From positions 670,690 to 734,689 of the forward strand of contig NW_006281099.1 of NCBI RefSeq assembly GCF_000203795.2: a stretch of 64,000 bases of DNA, read 5' to 3'. Position 1 is the stretch's first letter; each line of letters opens with the position of its first letter. This document shows positions 1 through 11,029 of the stretch, one piece after another. This stretch comes from Batrachochytrium dendrobatidis JAM81 (Eukaryota > Chytridiomycota > Chytridiomycetes > Rhizophydiales). Under the pieces are notes generated by a model. The model ran no database searches and was not told the DNA's origin. It worked only from the letters and a program-made list of their open reading frames with translations. A program made the position numbers and the translations under genes.

Positions 1-2053
1 TTTGATGGTGTATCTGATATGCAAAACCCTACACTCCAATCAGCATGGTTAGGTTGCCATTGATAGCAATCAAATCTAGCGAGTTCCGGATGGCTTGGAT
101 GTAATTCAGTAATCTGATTGGTCAATGAACTGCATTAGTGCTTATTCTCCAACATATTCTTGTATAAAAACAGCACTTTTCTTTTTGCTGACAGACATTG
201 GCTCTTTCAAGACCATTCCAGCAGTGCTTGCACTGGCTTGTGTTGCCCTGTTCACATACGTCATTGATTACTGCCTTGTGCTGATAAAAGGTTTACCTTT
301 GTGAACATTATCAGGTATGCCTATTGCTCTTTTTGATTATATGTTCTGTAAATACATGGTGGTTTTACAACCAAGTAATTGGTGTATGAATGCTGGGACG
401 ATGACAACAACTTCTTTCCCCGTCTTATCGACTATGCTGAAAATGTCGCCTCGTTCTGCGGAGCGAGGTTGTTACTAGCCAGTGCCTGTCTGACCCTTAT
501 TCATATACAACCTGAGTTGATAATTTTTTTATCGATTTTCTTTACTCACATTTTTTTGTAGATTTAAATTATTTGATTATAATCCAGATGGTCATTTGAC
601 GCACTGATTTATAGCATTTTTGTGATATTCAAGGTATGCATAACATGCTGAATAGTGCTGTTTGAGGAGAATATTGATTTGTCCAGGATGAAGACTTATT
701 CCACTTCGCAGTTTCTACCGTAAGGACGGTTAAGTCCACAGACATTGAAGATGAAACTGTTTGGTTGTCTTGATCTTTACTGCGCTGCTCTCTACAAGAG
801 AGCGTGCTGCGTGTTTAGATTTTGACACTTGGCAGTCTTCCTTGTCTTCCTTGTGACGGCTAAAAAGCGACCTTCCTTGGATGTCTGAGACGAATCTGGT
901 TTAATCTCTTGTGCTCAATTTTCTGATTGAATTTGACTGACGTTAAATTTTCCTTGCAAATATTACAGCTGTATTTACAATGAAACACTAAACAAAAGGT
1001 GCCAAATATACATAAACAGCGGTCTCATTTCAAGTGCTTGTAATTATAATAAATTTAATGTGTATATAATTTTTGCTATAGTTTTAGATGGTTTGGGTTT
1101 TCAGAGGCGGTCTGATTAGGAGCATTGGGTTGCTCCAGTCCTTATTATTCAAACCTATGTTTGCTATAAAAAGTAGACGGGGTTGTATTTGAATCAACGC
1201 TTTGCCAGGCCTGAATACTGCTAATGGATGCACATGGGTTTTGCTCAATACGATCTATATCAGTCACTAGTGATTTGCAAGTGCATTGTGAGATTTATCA
1301 ATACCAAGACAACTTGTCGAGTTGGCGGTTTATTGCATTAGGTATCATGGCAATGTAAATCTTGTTGGGTACGGAGCTATGTTGATTCTTGACAGCCACA
1401 TATTGATTAATCTTGATATGTTGCTTGGCTTTCATTAGTGTAAACCCTTCCGAATGCATGTGTATGCATACCTAATTAACAGCCCTTTAGGCAATACACA
1501 AATATGCTAGCACATTATATTTTTACATGATTAGCTTTGCAAGGAATGCGATGAATTGAATCCAAGAGATTGCTGCAGCAATCTCGAGCCAATATTACTT
1601 TACATCGTGTCTGGCAAGTAATATGCTGCTTTAACTCACAGCTGGTGGAAATAGGAACAAAAGCAATGAAATTACCAGCAACCATCACCAGTGTATTATG
1701 CTCGAATCAATATCAGGACACATGCTGAAAGGGAGGTGCTGATTTCCAAGAGTTGAAAGAGTCCAAAAGCTGAATTGAACAAGCGGAGGCTTGACATATG
1801 AATGAGCATTCCAGCCACTCATTTGACGAGAAATTTAGTCGCCCTTGCTTAGTGTTGGTACCGTTTAGCACAAACCGCATTCATCACCTGAGCAGCAGCG
1901 ACTTTAATTTGTTCACAGCCAACGCTTTCTAAATAAAGCTCAAAGCTTCCTTTTTAAACCAACTTCAACTTGACTGAATAGTTGGTTTGTCAGTAGTCCC
2001 ATCTATTATATCTAACTCTGTATTGGAATTGTACTAGTATATACATATTTCCC
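1..2053. other. Stretch without a firm gene (possible exon of a membrane protein; MITE remnant)
   Basis: No convincing complete gene is seen. At about 209-300 on the plus strand, after a CAG acceptor-like site, there is a short open stretch with a strongly hydrophobic segment (TIPAVLALACVALFTYVIDY). It could be the last part of a membrane-protein gene that starts outside the window. A second open stretch at about 379-560 is AT-rich at its end and is not recognised. From 964 an inverted-repeat end of the window's MITE family is visible (TACAG..GTATTTAC) followed by decayed sequence. A perfect 6-base stem (CTCTCT/AGAGAG) near 790-810 is too small to interpret. I see nothing in 1100-2050. Confidence 0.3.
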
Positions 2054-4288
2054 ATGGATCAATTAAAAACAGATTTACCAGCAGCTCAGTCGTTGGTGAA
2101 TCGTGCACTGATAGCCCACCCCAACAATCACAACACTTGTTCCGAGGCAGCCATCGAGTCGGCCAAGACAGGTTATGAGACATATGATGATATGGAAGAT
2201 CATGTTTTTGATACTTCTCCTATTACTCCCAGAGAGTTGCAAGGTTGGAAAATATTTGGTTTTGCAGTAAGTATTTCTTGTGCAATTATTTCCTTTAATG
2301 GCAGACAGCATTTTACTTGGAGTCCATATTCGGCAGCTGTGGATATGCTTTTTGATGCAAGCTTATTTCAATCTTTGCTGACATTTTGATGTTGACAACC
2401 AATATCTATCGTTTGTTTTTAGACAGAAGGTTACTCGTAAGTCGTTGGTGTTTTTGTTGAAGATTGCTGCCTATTTTCTCAGAAATGGCCGCTTTTATAA
2501 TTGCATTCACGTAAAATACAACTTGTATTTATCCTGCAGTCAGAGTTTTGGAATAGGCAATGGTTAAATATCCGCTGTGCTTTCCTGCTAGAAACTGACT
2601 TGAATATGCATTTAATGCTCCATTTTGCGTGAATATGGCTGTAAAAATCAAAGCAATGCTAACCATTTTCATTGTAAATGTACTGCTACTCTTGAACCGG
2701 ACTTTTGCCATCTTTGGAAAATAGTGCTCTTGCCGCCGCTGTTTTTTTCCCACTTATTCTTGAAAACTTGGCATCAACTCAGGCATACGATTCGAAATCA
2801 GTTCGTGAGGGCGATTTTCCTCTAATCCCATGCAATGTTACAAGTTCGCAATACTCTTGCTCCATCTTTGTTGGCAGTGTCTGGGTTGATACTACATCGT
2901 TTGTATTTTGTACGCATTATGCTATTTTTTGTGACCATCTAGATTGCCAATACAATTCTTTGCTAACAAATCCAATCTTGCTACCTTTTAAACTTCCATT
3001 AGATGCCACTACTATTTCCGTTTTTCTTCAGTTTCTGCTGTTCATTAATCTAGGAGCACTTGCTGATCATGGTGGTTACCGTAAAACATTTCTGATTGGA
3101 TTTGCTGTAACTACCTCACTTCTTGCAATCTCCACTCTTTTGGTGACCAGAAACAATCTTTTATGGCTAGCGACAATTATTTTTATGATGAGCAACGTCA
3201 CCTACTGTGCCTCGTATGTCTTTTTTTACGCTTGGGTTCCTATTCTTACTCGTTATAATCCCGAAGTGATTGCCGCTGTCGAAAAAAAGATTTCCCATGA
3301 AGAGTACTCTCATATCTCGGAAACTGTTGCAAACTCTGTTTCCAGTCAGGGGTTTTTTTGGGGATATCTGTCTGCTGTTATCCAACTTATTTTGGGTGCT
3401 GCTATCTATATTGCCATGGGAGACGGCAACAAGTACGGTTTACCCAGCGTGTATCCTCTGCAGATTGGAATAGCAATGAGCGGCATCTGGACGCTCATCT
3501 TTCTTCCCTTTACACAAAAATGGCTTAAACCTCGTCCCGGCACCCCACTTCCAAAAGGCGAAAACTTTGTTCTTTTTTCAATCAAGAAGCTTGGTCATAC
3601 TCTTGCCAAAGTGCATCGTCTCGGCCAGCTTTTTCTGTTTTTGCTCGGATGGTTTATTTACTCTGATGGCTTTACTACAATTATTGCTGTCGCCATTCTG
3701 TTTTTTAGAACTGAAATCGGGGTTAGTACCACAAATCTCCTTATTGCCGCCATCATCACTCCCCTGTTTGCCGCTATTGGCTGCTATGTTTGGAACAAGA
3801 TTCAAGTATATACCAAGGCAACTACTAAGCAGATTCTGCTTGCCCAGGCATTTTTGTACTGTTTGCTATGCGTCTACGGTTTAATTGGGTTCTTTACCAA
3901 ACCGGGAACATTTGGCCTTCGAAGTCGCAACGAAATCTTTCCACTTGCTGCTTACCACGGGTTTCTTCTTGGTGCAACCCAATCTGCTTGCAGAGTGATG
4001 TTTTCCGAACTCCTTCCTCCAGGATACGAGTCCGAGTTTTTCTCACTCTACGAGATTACAGACAAGGGATCTGCATGGGTTGGACCTCTCATTGTTGGTT
4101 TGATTGATGATCGTACTCATGAAAAACGCAACTCGTTTTGGTTTATCTTGGCCATGTTGGCCATTCCTATTATTATCTTTGGAGTTTTGGATATTGAAAA
4201 GGGCAAGAAACAAGCACGCGAGTACGTTGAGGATATGAAGGCTCTTCGTGATTGCAAGAAAAAGGCCGAGTTTGCCACTGAGCAATGA
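2054..4288 (+). CDS. ATG22: ATG22-like vacuolar MFS transporter
   Basis: Atg22-family permeases sit in the fungal vacuole membrane and export amino acids released by autophagic breakdown. Exons are read as 2054-2266, a 14-base microexon 2423-2436, and 2725-4288, giving about 596 residues. The splices restore the family signature FGFATEGYSALAAAVFFP, where the first membrane helix begins. The rest shows about ten hydrophobic helices, a loop with LADHGGYRKTF after helix two, and a charged C-terminal tail. Intron 2 (2437-2724) holds a 148-base MITE. The start ATG at 2054 is the first in frame and precedes an acidic cytosolic tail. Family assignment is firm; the microexon is inferred from splice sites and family fit. 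The next gene is 200 bases downstream on the same strand. Confidence 0.88.
2496..2643. mobile_element. Short MITE (148 bp) in ATG22 intron 2
   Basis: The left end reads TATAATTGCATTCACGTAAA and the right end is its diverged inverted copy (CGTGAATATGGCTGTA). Between them lies the phrase CAATGGTTAAATATC, seen again in the copies at 43.5 and 51.1 kb. It carries no coding capacity and lies wholly inside an intron. Confidence 0.7.
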
Positions 4289-4496
4289 TTGTGTCTAGTA
4301 TAATATTAAACCAATGTTTATGATAAACCAGCATATTTATTTAGTTTTTCAACAATTGTGTCTGTTCAAATGGTCAGCGAGTAACAGTAATAAGCCAAGT
4401 GAGATTTGGTTAGATAATACAGACTCTTGTTTGGCTCGAGATTAATTTAGAAGCATTGTTTGAATTTTTAGATATTCAAACCTTTGATTCAAACAC

Positions 4497-6446
4497 ATGA
4501 AAGTATCTGTAGGTCATGTTTCCAAGAGAATATGCCAAAGATCTTTGCAGAATAAAACATCAATTAATCCAACAGCTTCTGTTCATGGCAGACATCATCG
4601 AGTGTTTAGAGAGCCGCACATAGACTTTTTGAAACTGTTGAGCAATGAGCTTGTAGTGCACATCTTTCTCTGTCTTGAAGTTGAAGATGTTATTCGTCTT
4701 TCGCAGGTAGCAACTCACTGGCGCTGCATGGCCTATGACCGGATTATATGGCGAACACTGTTCATCACTCGGTTTCTTCGTCCGTCTATTTCATCACAAA
4801 CACACTCGAATCACCTTGTCCGCTATGAGCAAACCAAAGATATACCGTTACCAACTGGATCTGGATATGTATGCAGTAGACTATGTTGATGTTATTTGCT
4901 GATATCAAAGTCGCAGTTTTTTACATTTGGACTAATATTGGATGCAACCATATAGTATTGGTTTCGCCTTTACCGGATCAACCACAATTGGGTTACCGGA
5001 TCTTATTCATCAAAGCGAATTGATGTGGGCACCAGCTCACTGATGCATAGTTTGCCTTTGACTCGGGCATTGGTTGCAATGGGAGAGAACTGGTTGTTCT
5101 ACCCAGATTGGCATGAGCATTTAACCCACACCGGTCGGATTTGCTGCTTGAACTTGTCTACTTTTCAGAATGGCCCTTGGTTTGAGCTCAACTCGGTACT
5201 GCCAACATGTACTGCATCCATTTCAATTCTCAAAATTGTCAAGCCATCTCCAGTCCAGTCAGGACTCTTTGTTGGTCTAACTGATGGCTCTTGGCTTTTG
5301 TTGGACATTGACGGTTTTGGAACCTTGTCTGTCTTGTCAAAATACACGGCAACATGCAGCTTAAAGGTTCAAGATTGCAGTGCCAGCATCGTGACCGTGT
5401 CTGTTCTTGATAAAGTTGTGTGCACTTGCTCTGAAAACTCAAAAATTGGTCTGTTTTCCTTGAATTCTGGACTGATGGCACGACACATAGCATCGCTTAC
5501 TGGCATTCGAGGTCCGTGTCCAATTGATTTACACCTGTCACTTTCCAACAGCGATGGATCATTCACTACTCCCAGGACGTTTCTGCTCAGCATTGCATCT
5601 GGCTCGTCTATATTTGGTGGTGGCTGGGAGCCTTATATTCAACAGGTCTTTTTCACAGAAACTGCAATTGTTTCGTCTTGCCAACTTCTTCCATCATATG
5701 CAACCATTGATTCGTACAAGTCTAATTCATCACGCTCGGATGGTCACTGCATACACCACGCATTGCTTTCAGATGCTGCAAAATCGTCACTTTTGGGACT
5801 GTATTGGAATCCATTTACAATGGCAATGGAGCCAGTCGTTCATTCCTATGCTCCTATATGTTTGATCTCGTTATTTCCCCCCTTTGTTGTTTGTGCACAT
5901 ATGGACAACTCTATTCAAATATACACCCTGACCAGTTCAGAGCAGGCCACTACATGTATTCGCTGCACTTCAAAATCAGATAAAAAGCAGTTTATTCTTA
6001 GGCATTCAAAAACTCTTTTTGGACATACTTCACGTGTGACTGCAATGGTTCTTGTGCGTGGCAGACTCATTACGTGTGCGATGGATGGTATCAAAATCTG
6101 GGAGTTTCCTGATGTGAATATGCACCGCTTGGTCTACGCACTTCCTTTTTCAAACTCTATTCCAACACTATCAGCTATTTCTGACATCGATATAGAAGAT
6201 ACAAAAGCAGAATTTCCAAACATGCCAATAGTTACGCTAATGGACAAAGCGTCTCGTGCCGAGTTTCTGAAAAATGTTGGTGTGATGGGAACTGTTACAT
6301 CTTGGGTTGGTGTCGATCACACCAAGATCGTACTGCATGAAACTACATCTATTTTGAATTTTTCAGCCGAATGTAGCAACCACAGTACTACTAACTCCAG
6401 ACAAGTTGGACAACAGCATACCATCAGAGTTGTATCATTTTTGTGA
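4497..6446 (+). CDS. F-box protein with WD40-like repeats
   Basis: Two exons, 4497-4868 and 4956-6446, joined by an 87-base intron, give 620 residues. Residues about 43-90 form an F-box (FLKLLSNELVVHIFLCLEVE, followed by W-R and W-T positions), the segment that binds Skp1 in SCF ubiquitin ligases. The join gives YWFRLYRINHNWVTGSY, typical of the region just after the F-box in F-box/WD proteins. Later blades are poorly conserved; the clearest is near residue 510 (LFGHTSRVTAMVL followed by DGIKIWEF). By family logic it would recruit a substrate to an SCF complex, but the substrate is unknown. I cannot match it to a named yeast F-box protein. Confidence 0.75.
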
Positions 6447-6499
6447 TGGTTTAGCTTATTTATATTGTAAATAGTTTGCAACTGTACAACCATTCCTTG

Positions 6500-6592
6500 A
6501 TCACGGTTAGTTTGTTGACCGATCTACGCTACCATCTGCTTGATGCTGCCAGAATGCTTTCAAAACATGACGAGGCTGGGTTGAAATACAAA
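6500..6592 (+). pseudogene. Fragment of a repeated coding sequence
   Basis: After an acceptor-like GGTTAG this stretch encodes LLTDLRYHLLDAARMLSKH and then stops near 6592. A sister fragment lies at 9028-9108 (LLNGLRYHLLDAARMLSKH). The two differ mostly at third codon positions, so they look like relics of related coding exons. The parent gene is not recognised. Confidence 0.4.
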
Positions 6593-6644
6593 TAGCCCCA
6601 TCGTTCTCCATTCTTGTCTTTAGTTGTACTTTTCTTGCTCCAAC

Positions 6645-7098
6645 TACAACTGTATTTACGTAAACTGGAATAAATTATGGATGCCAAAACACAATAAACA
6701 GTCAATCTTACAAATTGATTGGTTTTAGTTTACTGGACATTACTGTGTTTACTGACTTTCTCCTGGTGACTGACGCAGAAACAACTGCTGCATTACTAGA
6801 ATGACAATCATTGATTTCTTGGACTAAAACATAAGCGTATCTGTGATTTAAAATACAACAAATAGTTTTATTGACAACATCAAAACAGTCAAACCTAGTA
6901 TGTAGATTGCAATGTATGGATTTGGTGATTGTACAATGTATAGTCATGACAAAAGTGGAAAGTGAGTTTAATTTTACGAGCATCATATGATGGATGCTGT
7001 CTATTGAATCGGAATATCAATTCAAGCAGTGCAGTAAATTGGCACCCATTATTTCAAGATAAATACAAGCGTGTTTACTTTATGCAAATACAACTGTA
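6645..7098. mobile_element. MITE, full length (~454 bp)
   Basis: The ends are inverted repeats: TACAACTGTATTTACGTAAA at the left and its diverged complement (TTTATGCAAATACAACTGTA) at the right. The interior shares long diverged stretches with the copies at 22.3 and 34.4 kb, for example around TTACTGGACA and TTGATTGACAACATCA-like segments. No transposase reading frame is present. The interval from the F-box stop (6446) to the next gene (7471) is otherwise empty apart from the short coding relic at 6500. Confidence 0.75.
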
Positions 7099-7470
7099 AA
7101 TCAAAGTATGAATGGCTGGCCCAATATGGTCAATCTGTATATTCATCTCGAGTCACACATTTTATCAATTTTTGTATTTTCACAAGTACTATGAAATAAA
7201 AATAGATACTTTGATACAACTATAAAAATAATATTTTGATGGCATTGATAGGAATACCAAAGATTGGATTGATATAGTTTAATGATTTCCACATCTCTAC
7301 TGCATATTAGTATACACTAAACCTCATGATGAATCCTCATGATATTCTAAATATAAAAGCTGATGTATAGCAAACTCAAAACAGCATCAGATCTAACGAA
7401 TATAAAACATTTAATGCTTGGGTACAGTAAGTGTGAATAAGTTTATTATTTTGTTATATATTAAAACCTG

Positions 7471-8756
7471 TCAAATCTCCAGTGCGTGGATGATTCGAGC
7501 CACTTGATCGTGAGCAACAGGTAGCGACTCCCCTTGTATACTCAATGCATCTGGTCCTTCAAGCTTAGAAATGGTACAAGAAACATTAGTCTCGAGTAGC
7601 GTGAGAATGTCCAGTTTCTTTGAGATGTCAGCTGCCTTTTCGATACTATTTGCAAATTCGGCAAGAGTTTTCCCAAAATCTACATTTGAATTATCAGCAA
7701 AAGCATATAGTTTAAAAAGAGCTTACAAAAATCAATAGAGTTGAACAAAGTTTGACTAGAACCAAGTGCATCTATTAACAAGCTTGTTTTAGATCAAGTG
7801 TACATACCTTGAATATCTTGAGAGCTGGAGAATTCAGTAGACAATGAAATGTAATCGGTGCACCAGGTGTTGAATCTATTCATGAGGTTTCCAAGCAGTT
7901 CAAGTTGAGATCGAGTTTTCAAGTATTGTTCCTCTTTAGTAAGCAACACGGGATCTAAAATATGCTTTTTGTGATCTTGTGCAGTCTTTACGAGATTAAG
8001 CTCATTCTTCATTCGATCAATGTCTGACATGAGTAGTTTTAAAACAGTTGTAGGTTCATCCATATGTGAGATATCCGAGGTTTGGGTAAGAAAAGCAAAC
8101 TGATCATCTAAGCATTCAAAATTAGACTCTGTAAGCGCAGACATATTGGATATGACAAGATTGTCTGTAGCCTTTAATGGCGCAAGAGTATCAGAGTATG
8201 ACGATATTTTCGCAGATAATGCAACCAGTTTGGCAAGCTGATACAGTAGTTCAGGGAGCGTTTGAGAGTGACTAGAATATTGTATACCAAATGTTGAAAA
8301 AACAGTGCTTAAAACTATTGCAAGGTTAGTGATGGTCAAACACATGATTACATTTAGTCCAGCAGTGGTATTTCCAGAATACATATCCAGGCAGCTTACT
8401 TTGTTGAGATTCCTCTCTAAGCAGTTTAGTGGGCATGGCATTTTCAGGAAGCAGTCGACTTGGTAAAATGCTCATGGCCAGCTGCTTATCAAATCTAAAC
8501 AGCATATGCAGCACCAGGATAAATACTTGTGCATTGAATCAAATGACTGAATGATTAATCAGAGCTGGTAAAATATCACTGGGAAATACCTCCATGTCAA
8601 CCATGCTGCAAGAATAGCACCGTACTGCTGCTTGTCATTTGCACCATTTTCAGTGTCCGAATCAAGCTCCAGTGCCGATACATTGTGTATCAGCTCCGCG
8701 GAGCAGTTCAACTGTAAAAGTATAGCCGATATATCAATCTCCAGTGAAGGATGCAT
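7471..8756 (-). CDS. Coiled-coil protein of unknown function
   Basis: At least five exons on the minus strand: about 8756-8590, about 8518-8400, 8314-7808, 7771-7727 and 7679-7471. The last four join cleanly in frame. The first join is uncertain, because no acceptor fits the frame of the obvious donor at 8589. The product, about 330 residues, is rich in Leu, Ser and charged residues with heptad-like helices (for instance LLMSDIDRMKNELNLVKTA and AEFANSIEKAADISKKLDIL). It has no signal peptide or membrane helix. The pattern is that of a helical subunit of a cytoskeletal or kinetochore-type complex, but I do not recognise the family. The neighbours give no hint. Confidence 0.55.
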
Positions 8757-9027
8757 TATATTAAGCTATAGCGATAATATCAATATACACGAATAGATGA
8801 CGCTAGATGATTATTGGATAAAGCACTTGGCAGCTGGTGATAGAGCATGAAAATGGAGAAAATAAAGCGAGATTGTCAGCAACCATCAACGTCTTATTGA
8901 GAAGGACAAATTCCATTCAATCATTTTCTTGTTTGGTAATGTCGGTAAATTGTTTATCTGTTGATTTGAATGGCAGGATCATCTTTGCTTGTTTCTCCGG
9001 CACCGCAGCGACGATCCGACTCGTCGA

Positions 9028-9108
9028 CACGGTTAGTTTACTGAATGGTTTGCGCTATCACCTGCTTGATGCCGCCAGAATGCTTTCAAAACATGGAATT
9101 GGATTGAA
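9028..9108 (+). pseudogene. Fragment of a repeated coding sequence (sister of 6500-6592)
   Basis: It encodes LLNGLRYHLLDAARMLSKHG after a GGTTAG acceptor-like site. Changes relative to the sister copy at 6.5 kb are largely synonymous. It lies immediately upstream of the repeated CBM18 promoter block. Whether it is still expressed is unknown. Confidence 0.4.
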
Positions 9109-9143
9109 ATATAATTTTTTTTATCGTTCACCCTTGTGCTCAT

Positions 9144-9419
9144 TGTTTAGCATTGCCGCTGTACCTGCTGTAGAAACAACCTAATCTAGTCATGACGATG
9201 CAAACATTGACACCGTGAAATAAAGCTCAGTTTCAAACAATGTATGTAACGGCGCGACGTGCTTCACTATGGCATACGACGGCGGTTTAAATCCACCCCT
9301 AAACTGATATTCAACTTGGAAACCAGGAATGCTTATAATAGCCAAGTATTTAATGTGCTGCTTTCCCACATAGCGTATTCATCTATCAATTCAATCATCT
9401 TTTGACTTGTAATACAAAT
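9144..9419 (+). promoter_or_regulatory. Conserved upstream block of CBM18 gene 1
   Basis: About 276 bases directly before the start codon recur almost unchanged before the other two CBM18 genes (23849-24125 and 35923-36199). Shared elements include GGCGCGACGTGCT, ACCCCTAAACTGATA and an AT-rich GCTTATAATAGCC about 90 bases before the ATG, a plausible core promoter. Function is inferred from position and conservation. Confidence 0.55.
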
Positions 9420-11029
9420 ATGGTGGTGATTATACATGCAGTGCTGATTGCTGCTTTGGCTACAGTCGTTTGTAAGTATGATTTGCACTATCTAGCCATG
9501 TGTCATTTGATCATCCACAGGCATAAATGCTAACGGGTTTTATTAAAACAGTTGGACAGCCTGGTATGCCGCCCACAGTCAGTAAAGATGGTCAATGTGG
9601 ACCCAATAGTGGCATATGTCCATACAACACATGCTGCTCTAAATATGGATTCTGTGGAGAATCTAGCGGTCATTGTGGAGTAGGCTGTCAAAAAGATTAT
9701 GGAATTTGTTGGGATGGTGATAAACCACCCAAATCATCAGCACAGCCAAAAGCTAAATCATCAGCACCAGCATCAAAAGCTGACTATCCAATTAGTGCAA
9801 ACAGCCAATGCGGAGAAGAATTCGGCACCAGATGCCCATACAACACATGCTGCTCTAAGTATGGATTCTGTGGAGAAACTAGCGATCATTGTGGAAACGG
9901 CTGTCAAAAAGATTATGGAATTTGTTGGGATGGTGATAAACCACCCAAATCATCAGTACAGCCAAAAGCTAAATCATCAGCACCAGTACAACCACCAGCA
10001 GCTAAATCACCAGCACCAGCACAACCAAAAGCACCAGCACCAGCACCAAAAGCTGACTATCCAATTGGTGCAGATGGTCAATGTGGAGAAGGATCTGGCA
10101 CCAGATGTCCAGACAGAACATGCTGCTCTAAGTATGGATTCTGTGGAGAAACTAGCGATCATTGTGGAAACGGCTGTCAAAAAGATTATGGAATTTGTTG
10201 GGATGGTGATAAACCACCCAAATCACCAGTCAAATTACCAGCAGCTAAATCACCAGCACCAGCACAACCAAAAGCACCAGCACCAGCACCAAAAGCTGAC
10301 TATCCAATTGGTGCAGATGGTCAATGTGGAGAAGGATCTGGCACCAGATGTCCAGACAGAACATGCTGCTCTAAGTATGGATTCTGTGGAGAAACTAGCG
10401 ATCATTGTGGAGTAGGCTGTCAAAAAGATTATGGAATTTGTTGGGATGGTGATAAACCACCCAAATCACCAGTCAAATTACCAGCAGCTAAATCATCAGC
10501 ACCAGTACAACCACCAGCAGCTAAATCACCAGCACCAGCACAACCAAAAGCACCAGCATCAAAAGCTGACTATCCAATTGGTGCAGATGGTCAATGCGGA
10601 GAAGAATTCGGCACCAGATGTCCAGACAGAACATGCTGTTCTGGAAAGGGATTCTGTGGAAAAACACCTTCTCATTGTGGAATAGACTGCCAGAAAAGCT
10701 ATGGATCTTGCTTGACACCCGAAGCACTAGCCAGGTTATTAGCTAAATCATTAGTCAAATCACCAGCACCAGTACAACCAAAAGCACCAGCACCAGTACA
10801 ACCAAAGGCATCAGCCAAGTCACCAGTAGCTGAATCAAAAACTGAGCGTCCAATTAGTGCAGATGGTCGATGTGGAAAAGAATTCAAGACCAAATGCCCA
10901 GGCAGGACATGCTGCTCTGGAAGTGGATTCTGTGGAAAGACTAAATCTCATTGTGGAGATGGCTGCCAGAAAGACTATGGATTCTGCCTAAAGCCTGAAG
11001 CATTAGCCAGGTTAAGAGGCGAGTTGTAG
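9420..11029 (+). CDS. Secreted CBM18 lectin-like protein, six modules (gene 1)
   Basis: Exon 1 (9420-9471) and exon 2 (9552-11029) encode about 509 residues. The splice yields a signal peptide (MVVIIHAVLIAALATVVFGQ), so the protein is predicted to be secreted or placed at the cell surface. Six hevein-type CBM18 modules follow, each with the pattern CG-(x)-CP-CCS-x-GFCG-HCG-x-GCQK-YG-C, whose four disulfides and aromatic positions bind chitin or GlcNAc oligomers. Modules are separated by Pro/Ala/Lys linkers (PAPAQPKAPAP type), and the last ends with LKPEALARLRGEL. There is no catalytic domain, so it belongs to the lectin-like class known in Batrachochytrium. Proposed roles of such lectins are cell-wall protection or host attachment; this is not shown by the sequence. 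Modules 3 and 4 are nearly identical in DNA. Confidence 0.9.
10051..10530 (+). repeat. 240-bp tandem repeat spanning CBM18 modules 3 and 4
   Basis: The unit starting near 10051 is repeated with an exact 240-base shift near 10291. Within the module the only clear difference is GGAAACGGC versus GGAGTAGGC (Asn versus Val before GCQK). This is recent in-frame duplication of one module plus its linker. Confidence 0.75.

Noticed and set aside
9699..10415. Long second open frame over CBM18 gene 1 (His/Gln/Asn-rich)
   Set aside because: It arises from the alternate frame of repeated Pro/Ala/Lys linkers and Cys modules. It has no family features, and similar shadows appear in genes 2 and 3.
10051..10770. 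Regular repeat spacing in CBM18 arrays as a possible CRISPR-like array
   Set aside because: The repeats are in-frame protein modules in a eukaryotic gene; there are no short palindromic repeats with unique spacers.
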